From Synechococcales cyanobacterium 340R_concoct_173_sub (GTDB lineage: Bacteria; Cyanobacteriota; Cyanobacteriia; Leptolyngbyales; Leptolyngbyaceae), in assembly GCA_025354065.1 (NCBI GenBank), contig JANXNM010000291.1, positions 1 through 12,258 on the forward strand: DNA of 12,258 nucleotides. Direction: 5' to 3'. This document shows, one piece after another, positions 1 through 6,132 of the stretch. Made by a program: the position numbers and the translations under genes. Position 1 is the stretch's first letter; each line of letters begins with the position of its first letter. The notes under the pieces were generated by a model. The model saw only the letters and a list, made by a program, of their open reading frames with translations, was not told the origin of the DNA and did no database searches.

Positions 1-5
1 CACCA

Positions 6-30
6 CTTAAATTACACTTCTTAAATTACA
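6..30. repeat. 11-bp direct repeat upstream of the S-formylglutathione hydrolase gene
   Basis: CTTAAATTACA occurs exactly at 6-16 and again at 20-30, a 14-base period, in the AT-rich leader just before the start codon at 41. The leader has no Shine-Dalgarno sequence. The repeat could be a regulator site or simple slippage; the sequence does not decide which. Confidence 0.5.
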
Positions 31-40
31 AATCTAAATC

Positions 41-892
41 ATGCTAAATCTACGATCGTCGTCAGCTTCTTTTGGTGGAACTACAGAGTTTTACAGTCAT
101 AACTCGAAGCACTGTAATAGTGAAATGAAGTTCTCTGTTTACATCCCACCTCAAGCTAAAACTCAGCCCGTCCCTGTTCTATATTTCCTTTCTGGACTCA
201 CCTGCACCGACGAAAATTTCATGGCCAAAGCAGGCGCACAACGGATTGCCGCAGACCTTGGAATCATGCTAGTCGCACCGGATACGAGTCCTCGCGGAAC
301 TGGGATTCCTGATGAAGCCGATCAATGGGATTTCGGTATTGGCGCGAGTTTTTATGTCGATGCCTTGCTCGATCCATGGCGATCGCAGTATCAAATGTAT
401 TCATATATCAGCCGTGAACTGCCCCAGTTAATTACAGATTCATTCCCAGTTTTAAAATCTAATAATGGTGAACCGATTCAAAGTATTTGCGGGCATTCCA
501 TGGGTGGTCATGGTGCATTAGTTTGTGCCTTACGATCGCCAAATCAATATCGCAGTGTTTCGGCCTTTGCGCCCATTAGTTCTCCTAGTCAATGTGCTTG
601 GGGTGAAAAAGCCTTTAGTGGTTATTTAGGAAGCGATCGTACTCTTTGGTCAGACTACGACGCAACTGAACTGGTCCGCCATACCACTCATCCAAATCCA
701 ATTCTAATTGATCAAGGCATGAAAGATGGATTTCTCGAGACTCAATTAAAACCTGAAATCTTTGAAGCTGCCTGCCACGCATCAGGACAACTACTCATTC
801 TCCGTCACCAACCTAACTACGATCATAGCTACTACTTCATTGCAAGCTTCATTGAAGATCATTTAAACTATCATCACCGCTTTTTGGTCTAA
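41..892 (+). CDS. fghA: S-formylglutathione hydrolase (esterase D family)
   Basis: This cytosolic serine hydrolase should cleave S-formylglutathione to formate and glutathione, the second step of glutathione-dependent formaldehyde detoxification. The 283 residues match the usual family length. Visible motifs are the oxyanion-side segment SGLTCTDENF (51-60), the nucleophile elbow GHSMGGHGAL with Ser153, the acid-loop DQGMKDGFL with Asp229, and YDHSYYF with catalytic His262. The N-terminus (LRSSSASFGG then YSHNSKHCNSEMKF) is typical of the family, so the first ATG is the right start rather than Met29. The usual partner, S-(hydroxymethyl)glutathione dehydrogenase, is not in the window; it could lie just upstream, beyond the left edge. 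The gene converges on the MORN gene with a 41-base gap. The family call is firm; the substrate is inferred from the family. Confidence 0.95.
   Translation: MLNLRSSSASFGGTTEFYSHNSKHCNSEMKFSVYIPPQAKTQPVPVLYFLSGLTCTDENFMAKAGAQRIAADLGIMLVAPDTSPRGTGIPDEADQWDFGIGASFYVDALLDPWRSQYQMYSYISRELPQLITDSFPVLKSNNGEPIQSICGHSMGGHGALVCALRSPNQYRSVSAFAPISSPSQCAWGEKAFSGYLGSDRTLWSDYDATELVRHTTHPNPILIDQGMKDGFLETQLKPEIFEAACHASGQLLILRHQPNYDHSYYFIASFIEDHLNYHHRFLV
379..386. repeat. HIP1 octamer GCGATCGC (first of five)
   Basis: The perfect HIP1 palindrome occurs at 379-386, 4487-4494, 6331-6338, 8206-8213 and 11792-11799. Four are inside coding regions and one is in a ribosome-binding spacer. The shorter core CGATCG is also very frequent. 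HIP1 enrichment is a known signature of many freshwater and terrestrial cyanobacteria and is the main taxonomic evidence here. Confidence 0.9.
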
Positions 893-933
893 TTTTTTGA
901 TCTAATCCAAATTCTAAATTCACCATTCCAACT

Positions 934-1683
934 TCACCGCACCGGACCCAAAAACTCTCCCTCTCTCCACAGACCTTCCAACTTTGTCCCATTGTTATAG
1001 GCGTAGGTTCCCAAACCATCAAACTGTCCATTATTTAAGTTCCCCTCATACCGATCGCCATTACCCAGAGTACATTGAGCCATTCCAAACAATCGCCCAA
1101 ACTGAAAACTTCCCGTACATTTCACCCCATTGGCATAACTCAGCGTCCCTAATCCTGTCGGCTGATTTTGCCAAAAGTTCCCTTCATAGCGATTGCCACT
1201 CGAAAATAAACAAATCCCAACCCCCACAATCGCATCATTCTTAAACGTCCCTTCACAGCGCGTCCCATTAGCATAAGAAAATACCCCCCGCCCTTGACGG
1301 ACATCATTCTCAAACTCGCCCTCATAGCGATTACCGCTGCTATACCTACAGACTCCTTGCCCGGTCAAGGCATTATTGTTAAACATCCCTTCACAGCGTG
1401 TCCCATCCTTATAAGTCACTATCCCCTGCCCTTTTCGGATTCCATTCATCAGCTCGCCTTCATAGCGCAATCCACTGGGAAATTTACAGGTTTGTTTGCC
1501 TTGCAGCGTCCCATTCTTAACCGCACCGTCACAATATCCTGCCGCTAATGCTGGGCCTGAATAAAATCCCATTAAGGCAAATCCTAACCCTCCTATCGGG
1601 ACAGCGATCGTGGCTAAAAGATTGAATTTGTAGTGATGCATAAACCTTGAGACGTACTGTTGACATTCGTGTACGGCACTCAT
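934..1683 (-). CDS. Exported MORN-repeat protein with paired cysteines
   Basis: The 249-residue product begins with a short polar stretch, then a hydrophobic segment (about 20-45) ending in a signal-peptidase-like ALA|AG site at 45-49, so export to the periplasm or a membrane anchor is likely. Residues 51-249 are MORN-type beta-hairpin repeats (RYEGEF...GxGxxxY pattern). They form a 46-residue double unit starting near 69, 115, 161 and 207. In each full unit the second repeat replaces the usual Tyr with Cys and carries another Cys 15 residues on: Cys97/112, 143/158 and 189/204, preceded by Cys51/66. The last repeat lacks both. A Shine-Dalgarno GAGG (1690-1693) sits six bases before the ATG at 1683, which decides the start; Met16 would give a tidier signal peptide. 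MORN proteins often bind membranes or partner proteins, but no enzymatic domain is visible and the role is unknown. Confidence 0.9.
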   Translation of the reverse strand: MSAVHECQQYVSRFMHHYKFNLLATIAVPIGGLGFALMGFYSGPALAAGYCDGAVKNGTLQGKQTCKFPSGLRYEGELMNGIRKGQGIVTYKDGTRCEGMFNNNALTGQGVCRYSSGNRYEGEFENDVRQGRGVFSYANGTRCEGTFKNDAIVGVGICLFSSGNRYEGNFWQNQPTGLGTLSYANGVKCTGSFQFGRLFGMAQCTLGNGDRYEGNLNNGQFDGLGTYAYNNGTKLEGLWREGEFLGPVR

Positions 1684-1686
1684 AAA

Positions 1687-1693
1687 CTACCTC
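1687..1693 (-). promoter_or_regulatory. Ribosome binding site of the MORN gene
   Basis: On the minus strand this reads GAGGTAG, with the GAGG core six bases before the ATG at 1683-1681. It supports that start over the internal Met16. Confidence 0.65.
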
Positions 1694-1855
1694 AAATTTA
1701 ATTAACGTAACGACGAAAAAACCAAAGCTGTGAACTGACGAACAAGGCTTTTTCAGAACAGATAAATTTCTTGGGAATATTGAGCACTAAATGCATAAAA
1801 CCGAACGTGCAAAGGCTAGAGTTTTATAGGGTAATCCCTGGAAAACTACGTTACC

Positions 1856-1861
1856 TATAAT
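1856..1861 (+). promoter_or_regulatory. Candidate -10 box upstream of the DUF3370 gene
   Basis: An exact TATAAT lies 86 bases before the start codon at 1948. No matching -35 is present at 16-18 bases spacing, so the element is weak or needs an activator. The leader between it and the gene contains a 12-bp direct repeat, ATGTAGCTTTTT, at 1870-1881 and 1886-1897. Confidence 0.35.
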
Positions 1862-1947
1862 TTTTTGGAATGTAGCTTTTTAGTCATGTAGCTTTTTCAT
1901 AGCTCAACGCCTTGGGCGATCGTTCACACCTGCTATTTTTGTGATTT

Positions 1948-3453
1948 ATGTTTCCGTTCTTGCCAACCCTTGCCCAAACTCGCATACAGTCGCCCTTGCC
2001 CACTGTAGCGCCAATGCCTTTGCCAAGTGTCGCGCCGACTGCACCCCCGACGATCGCACCGATCGGTAGTCCCATTCCTGCAAGACTGCCTGTCCTCTAT
2101 CGTCTGCCGCCTCAGGACACCCTACTGCCCCAGGAAATCCTCCCACCTCAACGGGAAGTACTTAGTGTCCAAGAAGTACGATCGCTCTCTGGGCAACTGG
2201 ACGAAATCCCGGTTTTCAACAGCAACAGTCCCGAAATGGTAATGGATGAAGGCATTCTGCTTTCGACCTTTTCTAATACTGGAGTTGCCTTTCCCACTGC
2301 CCATTTGAACTACGGGTTCAAGGGACGCTTCGACGTATTTTCCCATCACATCAGCAAAGCCGCCAACGTCGGACAAATCAAATCCCTCTTCCAAGGCATC
2401 CTCCTCCAAAACCCAAGCCCCGAGAGTGTCACCGTCACCGTGCTACAAGGTGCTAGCTATCTAACACGACCCGATGCATTGTTTGTCAATCTCAGCGACT
2501 CCATTGAAGATCCGGTCGGCACTGTTTACTCCGGTCCCGGTAGCCGAGTAAGTAATGACCTGTTACGAGGTCGTCGCCAAGGCTGGCTTCCCGTCATCAT
2601 GACCTTAGCTCCTGGTGAAAGCCGAATGCTGCTAAATCTGCCCATTCCCGCCGGACTTGTCGTTCCCACTAGCAATGGCCGATCGACCCTCATTCGTCTA
2701 ACTAGCAGTGGTACTGTTTATCTGGCCTCCATGGCAATGTATGCGCCGCGCGATGCGGGTGGCAATGAGAGAATTCCGGTTCTGGAAGATTGGCAACGGT
2801 TTTTACTAACCTCCAATCTGGCTGGCCCCCGCGATCAAGCCCCTACACCGTTGAAGGATAAGCAGGACAAATGGGGCGATCGGATGGTTTATGGTCGCGT
2901 CGCTGGAGTCGCTAGGGGATCCCAATGGAGTACGACTCTTGCGGATCAAGGCGATCGGTTGAAAATTCCGCAGCGGGGGCAAGCTTTTTCCTACGTCATC
3001 AGCACATTACCGCGAGGCACATTTGGTACAGGTCAAGTGCAGAGTGCCTCTATGCTGGTGAGATACCCAGATACGGCCTATCTGGCCAATGGGAACTACG
3101 GCATCCAGTACAACCTAACGCTTCCCTTACACAACACAACCAACCAACCTCAACGCATCACCGTCAGTCTTCAAACACCGCTTAAACAGGACTTTAGCCG
3201 AGATCAAGTGCTGTTCATGAATCCGCCGGAGTCGAAGATATTCTTCCGGGGAACCCTGCGACTGCGCTATACCGATGACAACAACGCGCCTCAAAATAAA
3301 TTTATTCACATTACTCAGCGGCGCGGACAGCAAGGAGATGCCCTAGTAACCTTGACCCTAAAGCCCGGTGAACTCCGATCGGTGGAAGTGAATCTGCTTT
3401 ATCCACCCGATGCAACTCCGCCCCAGTTGCTGACGGTAAAAACGCTAGAGTGA
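1948..3453 (+). CDS. DUF3370 family protein
   Basis: The 501-residue product matches the cyanobacterial DUF3370 family, whose function is unknown to me. Recognisable conserved stretches are LDEIPVFNSNSPE (84-96), EGILLSTF (101-108), GPGSRVSNDLLRGRRQ (196-211), LPIPAG and NGRSTLIRL (231-251), and the segment around ERIPVLEDW (274-282). The fold is probably beta-rich: long runs of alternating hydrophobic and polar residues with few helices. The N-terminus is odd. MFPFLPTLAQ resembles the end of a signal peptide but lacks a basic region and is very short, and an in-frame TGA at 1942-1944 blocks any extension. Residues 18-44 are a Pro/Ala/Val-rich low-complexity linker with PTVAP, PSVAP and PTIAP repeats. 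Only 52 bases separate it from the next gene, so co-transcription is possible. Confidence 0.88.
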   Translation: MFPFLPTLAQTRIQSPLPTVAPMPLPSVAPTAPPTIAPIGSPIPARLPVLYRLPPQDTLLPQEILPPQREVLSVQEVRSLSGQLDEIPVFNSNSPEMVMDEGILLSTFSNTGVAFPTAHLNYGFKGRFDVFSHHISKAANVGQIKSLFQGILLQNPSPESVTVTVLQGASYLTRPDALFVNLSDSIEDPVGTVYSGPGSRVSNDLLRGRRQGWLPVIMTLAPGESRMLLNLPIPAGLVVPTSNGRSTLIRLTSSGTVYLASMAMYAPRDAGGNERIPVLEDWQRFLLTSNLAGPRDQAPTPLKDKQDKWGDRMVYGRVAGVARGSQWSTTLADQGDRLKIPQRGQAFSYVISTLPRGTFGTGQVQSASMLVRYPDTAYLANGNYGIQYNLTLPLHNTTNQPQRITVSLQTPLKQDFSRDQVLFMNPPESKIFFRGTLRLRYTDDNNAPQNKFIHITQRRGQQGDALVTLTLKPGELRSVEVNLLYPPDATPPQLLTVKTLE

Positions 3454-3505
3454 GCAACAATCCCGGTAAACTTAACTTATATTTGCTTACTAATTTGCGC
3501 CTCCT

Positions 3506-4261
3506 ATGACAGACTCGAATGCCCCGTCAAGCTTAATCCAGCATCTCCCATCTTCTTTAGAGGATGCGATCGTTCAGGCTCAAGCTGCAACCAAATCTGC
3601 GCTGGGAGCGGGCTATACAAAGTTATCCGTGGAGATATTTTTCCCTGAACTTAAGATTATGCCGATCGCTCAACAGTTTTGTGAGGCATTTACCGAATGG
3701 GGCGATGGAGTAAAACTATTTTTTACTGATGCAGGGACGGCGGCTTGGGCGAATAAAAATTGGCCCGATTCTTCGTTCCAGTTTCGCAGCATTGATGTGG
3801 CGGGGTCTCGGCAAACCACAGCGGCTATCGAACATGTTTCAACAGACGACAAACTCTATATCGTCGTGTCGCCAACGGCAGTTGAAGTGGGAGCCGTTGA
3901 ACAACTCTGCAATCAGGCAGGCGATGTTCCGGTAATTTTGCTGGTACCTCGTTTAGAAGACGTGAGCATTGTCGGCATTGGCTATGCGGGACGAGCTTTA
4001 CGTGAACGTTTCCTCAGCACGATTGAACCTTGTTATTTTCTGCGTCCGATCGAAGACCAAACCGCCCTAACCCGATTTTATCCAACGCCTTGGCAAGTAT
4101 GGCTTGAAAAAGAGGGCACCTGGCAAGTGATTGCGGAGGAATTACTAAAGCCTGACTCAGAGAAAATTGATAATCTAGTAGCAGCGTCTTTAGGTACGGG
4201 CCAGAAGAAACGATCGGTTTTTGCAGAATTGCAGTCCTTTCTAAGTGCATTAGGCCGATAA
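3506..4261 (+). CDS. DUF1995 family protein (LPA3-like)
   Basis: The 251-residue soluble protein has the DUF1995 layout: an N-terminal helix (LPSSLEDAIVQAQAATKSAL, 14-33), a strand containing VEIFFPEL (42-49), a central Rossmann-like segment with DKLYIVVSP (115-123) and VPVILLVPRLED (141-152), and a C-terminal part with FYPTPWQVWLEKEGTWQVI (191-209). The plant member LPA3 (LOW PSII ACCUMULATION 3) helps assemble CP43 into photosystem II, and cyanobacterial homologues are generally uncharacterised. No signal peptide or membrane segment is visible. It follows the DUF3370 gene by 52 bases with only a poor ribosome binding site, which is common in cyanobacteria. The family call is good; a role in photosystem II here is inference. 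Confidence 0.85.
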   Translation: MTDSNAPSSLIQHLPSSLEDAIVQAQAATKSALGAGYTKLSVEIFFPELKIMPIAQQFCEAFTEWGDGVKLFFTDAGTAAWANKNWPDSSFQFRSIDVAGSRQTTAAIEHVSTDDKLYIVVSPTAVEVGAVEQLCNQAGDVPVILLVPRLEDVSIVGIGYAGRALRERFLSTIEPCYFLRPIEDQTALTRFYPTPWQVWLEKEGTWQVIAEELLKPDSEKIDNLVAASLGTGQKKRSVFAELQSFLSALGR

Positions 4262-4268
4262 GGTTTTC

Positions 4269-4284
4269 AAAAAATCTGTTTTTT
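4269..4284 (+). terminator. Weak AT-only hairpin after the DUF1995 gene
   Basis: A6-TCTG-T6 lies eight bases past the stop codon and ends in a six-base T run. An A:T-only stem is weak for intrinsic termination, so this is a low-confidence terminator. Confidence 0.25.
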
Positions 4285-4390
4285 ATGAAGTTCCTGTATA
4301 GACTAGCGATCGTTCCTCCCCTATAAGGGATTTTAGCAGTGTATTGTAGGCAACATTGATTCATCATAGAAAGTATCAACCTCTAAGCTC

Positions 4391-4411
4391 GGTATAAAAC
4401 TTGGTATAAAA
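4391..4411 (+). repeat. Direct repeat GGTATAAAA, possible -10 elements
   Basis: GGTATAAAA occurs at 4391-4399 and 4403-4411 in the 234-base gap before the metallophosphatase gene. Each copy contains a TATAAA that could act as a -10 box, but no -35 stands at the right spacing. The rest of the gap shows nothing I can name. Confidence 0.3.
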
Positions 4412-4481
4412 ATTTAGGACGATGTTCATGTTCTGGATTTTCTGGGGATGGATAAGAGATGTTTATTTGATTAGTGTGTAT

Positions 4482-4494
4482 GGAGAGCGATCGC
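4482..4494 (+). promoter_or_regulatory. Ribosome binding site with a HIP1 octamer in the spacer
   Basis: GGAG (4482-4485) precedes the ATG at 4496 by ten bases. Eight of those ten are a perfect HIP1 palindrome at 4487-4494. The site supports the chosen start. Confidence 0.55.
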
Positions 4495-4495
4495 A

Positions 4496-5251
4496 ATGAC
4501 TGAACATGCAAATCGGCGAATTGTTATTGGAGATGTCCACGGTCATTACGACGGTCTGATGCTGCTCATGGAAACCATTGCCCCATCCAAGGGAGATGAA
4601 GTGTATTTTTTGGGCGACCTGATCGATCGGGGTCCGAAAAGTGCCCAGGTGGTGGAATTCGTGCGATCGAACCGTTATTCGTGCGTCATGGGCAACCACG
4701 AACAAATGCTGCTTGAATCTTTCCCCAACGGCCAAGTCTCTGGGCCAGCGCTTCAGGCATGGCTCTACAGCGGCGGACGCGCTACAATGTCTAGCTACGA
4801 GACGGTCGAATCGTTGCTTGAGCATCTAGACTGGATTCGCACATTACCGACCTATTTAGACCTAGGTGATTTGTGGTTGGTTCATGCGGGTGTTAATCCC
4901 AACTTGCCCATTGATCAACAGACATCGCAGCAATTTTGTTGGATTCGGGACGAGTTCCATAGTAGTTCTAAGCCCTTTTTTGCCGATAAGCTAATCATCA
5001 CAGGGCATACCATTACGTTTACCTTTTCTGGGGTCATGCCAGGAAACGTTGTCGGCGGCAGCGGTTGGCTAGACATTGACACGGGCGCTTACCATCCTCG
5101 TAGCGGTTGGCTGACGGCCTTAGATACAACCCATCAGCAGCTATATCAGGTTAATGTTCAACAACAGCAAGTCCGCATTGTTCCCTTGGCGGAGTTATTA
5201 GTGCAAATTCAGCCGGATAAGGTAGTGCGTAAACCTATGCTATTGCTTTAG
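4496..5251 (+). CDS. PPP-family metallophosphatase (bacterial serine/threonine phosphatase type)
   Basis: The 251-residue soluble enzyme carries the full PPP metallophosphoesterase signature: GDVHGHYDGL (12-21, Asp13 and His15), GDLIDRGPKS (40-49, Asp41, Asp44 and Arg45), GNHEQ (66-70, Asn67 and His68), HAG (130-132) and GHT (170-172, His171). These residues bind the two metal ions, often Mn(II), and contact the phosphate. The short size and compact C-terminus resemble lambda-phosphatase/PrpA-type bacterial enzymes, which dephosphorylate phosphoproteins; a diadenosine tetraphosphatase (ApaH-like) activity cannot be excluded by eye. No signal peptide or membrane segment is seen. The gene stands alone, with 234 bases upstream and a convergent psiE gene downstream. 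Confidence 0.92.
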   Translation: MTEHANRRIVIGDVHGHYDGLMLLMETIAPSKGDEVYFLGDLIDRGPKSAQVVEFVRSNRYSCVMGNHEQMLLESFPNGQVSGPALQAWLYSGGRATMSSYETVESLLEHLDWIRTLPTYLDLGDLWLVHAGVNPNLPIDQQTSQQFCWIRDEFHSSSKPFFADKLIITGHTITFTFSGVMPGNVVGGSGWLDIDTGAYHPRSGWLTALDTTHQQLYQVNVQQQQVRIVPLAELLVQIQPDKVVRKPMLLL

Positions 5252-5335
5252 TTGATGGCTCAAAAACCTACCGGGGGCTGTGACGTGCAGATTTTACTGG
5301 CAGATCTCAAACCTTGAGAAGAATCGCACTATTTG

Positions 5336-5361
5336 TACGTAATGTTTATACGCAATGTTTA
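5336..5361. repeat. 13-bp tandem duplication between convergent genes
   Basis: TACGTAATGTTTA (5336-5348) is followed directly by TACGCAATGTTTA (5349-5361), differing at one base. It fills most of the gap next to the psiE stop codon. A weak hairpin, TCTCAA-ACC-TTGAGA, lies nearby at 5305-5319 but has no T run. Confidence 0.6.
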
Positions 5362-5364
5362 CGC

Positions 5365-5901
5365 TCATGATTCATGACTATCTCGCATCCTAGCGGACAC
5401 TTTCTTTTCCGGATCCACTCCCTCAAAAGTCGGTGGCAACCACACTCGTACCACCATCAATCCCGCCATCGAAATCAAAAAGGCACAGGCTGCCAACATC
5501 TGGTGCCATTCCACTTCCAATACGCCTTGAACAATGACTTCTCTCAATACCGAAACGATCGCAACTTCGACTGAAACTCCGATTGAAACCCGCTGCTCCT
5601 GAAGATAAATAATCAACAGTCGAAACAGCTCCATCAAAATCAGAATGAATAAAATATCCGCTGTAATCTCATGGAACTGTAAGGTCGAAAGCAACGAGGT
5701 AAAAATCTCTCGCAACTGCAACACCATCACCGCAAACAATCCCACACACAACGAGATTGCAATTAAATCTTGAATGGTCTCCAGAGCTTTAACAATCAGG
5801 AAATGACGACCTTTTTGATCTAACGTTATCAGGGATTTAGAATCGATCGGAAGCTCTGATTGAATCGATACGATCGGCTTAACATTCAACAAATTCTGCA
5901 T
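5365..5901 (-). CDS. psiE: PsiE family (phosphate-starvation-inducible) membrane protein
   Basis: The 178-residue integral membrane protein has about 40 polar N-terminal residues, then hydrophobic segments near 42-62, 82-101, about 110-126 and 135-155. These include the family-like ELFRLLIIYLQEQRVS stretch (91-106), followed by a short charged tail. In E. coli PsiE is induced by phosphate starvation, but its biochemical role is unknown. I chose the ATG at 5901 because an AGGAG (minus strand, 5912-5916) stands ten bases before it. An in-frame GTG at 5928 would add nine residues with no ribosome binding site. It lies 231 bases downstream of mntB on the same strand but has its own promoter, so it is probably transcribed separately. 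The family assignment is fairly secure. Confidence 0.85.
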   Translation of the reverse strand: MQNLLNVKPIVSIQSELPIDSKSLITLDQKGRHFLIVKALETIQDLIAISLCVGLFAVMVLQLREIFTSLLSTLQFHEITADILFILILMELFRLLIIYLQEQRVSIGVSVEVAIVSVLREVIVQGVLEVEWHQMLAACAFLISMAGLMVVRVWLPPTFEGVDPEKKVSARMRDSHES

Positions 5902-5910
5902 AACAGTTGC

Positions 5911-5916
5911 GCTCCT
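5911..5916 (-). promoter_or_regulatory. Ribosome binding site that decides the psiE start
   Basis: The minus strand reads AGGAGC here, ten bases from AGGAG to the ATG at 5901. It lies inside the coding region that would result from the GTG at 5928, which argues for the ATG. Confidence 0.6.
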
Positions 5917-5982
5917 GACTGATGACACAATCTATCCAAACTTCATTCAAGATCAGCTCTGAATTAAAACCTGATGTCACTC

Positions 5983-6011
5983 ATTATAGTCAGTCTTTTC
6001 TTATTAATCAA
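5983..6011 (-). promoter_or_regulatory. Candidate housekeeping promoter of psiE
   Basis: Read on the minus strand, TTGATT (6011-6006) is followed after exactly 17 bases by a perfect TATAAT (5988-5983). Transcription would begin near 5976, giving a leader of about 75 bases before the ATG at 5901. This is the best sigma-70-type promoter in the window. Confidence 0.55.
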
Positions 6012-6039
6012 CGGGCCAAGTATAGGATTAACTAATGAT

Positions 6040-6072
6040 TGCTATGACTATTGGAATAGCATCAAGTTTTTT
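6040..6072 (+). terminator. Terminator-like hairpin with T run in the mntB-psiE gap
   Basis: TGCTAT (6040-6045) pairs with ATAGCA (6056-6061) around a ten-base loop, followed five bases later by six T (6067-6072). It is oriented for plus-strand transcripts, yet no plus-strand gene lies just upstream. A second inverted repeat, GTCCAA/TTGGAC (6085-6090 and 6106-6111), lies closer to the mntB stop but has no T run on the minus strand. Confidence 0.25.
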
Positions 6073-6132
6073 AGATAGCGTATTGTCCAAGTCAGGAGTC
6101 TTAAATTGGACTTTCATTTCTTCAGACCAGTT

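Noticed and set aside
984..1548. Two plus-strand open frames of 86 and 84 codons opposite the MORN gene
   Set aside because: They lie antisense to a clear repeat protein whose periodic codons keep the other strand open. The products have no recognisable features.
1834..1849. Small palindrome AGGG-TAAT-CCCT upstream of the DUF3370 gene
   Set aside because: A four-base stem occurs by chance often, and nothing ties it to the nearby -10-like box.
1884..2075. Minus-strand open frame encoding a glycine-zipper-like peptide (MGLPIGAIVGGAVGATLG...)
   Set aside because: It is the exact antisense of the Pro/Val/Ala repeat linker of the DUF3370 gene. PxVAP codons read backwards give G/A/V-rich residues. 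It has no ribosome binding site, and its tail overlaps non-coding sequence.
4014..4379. Minus-strand open frame of 121 codons over the end of the DUF1995 gene and the following gap
   Set aside because: Most of it is antisense to the conserved DUF1995 C-terminus, and the remainder is low-complexity intergenic sequence with no start signals.
4463..4825. Minus-strand open frame of 120 codons opposite the metallophosphatase motifs
   Set aside because: It is antisense to the conserved PPP motifs, and the product shows no family resemblance.
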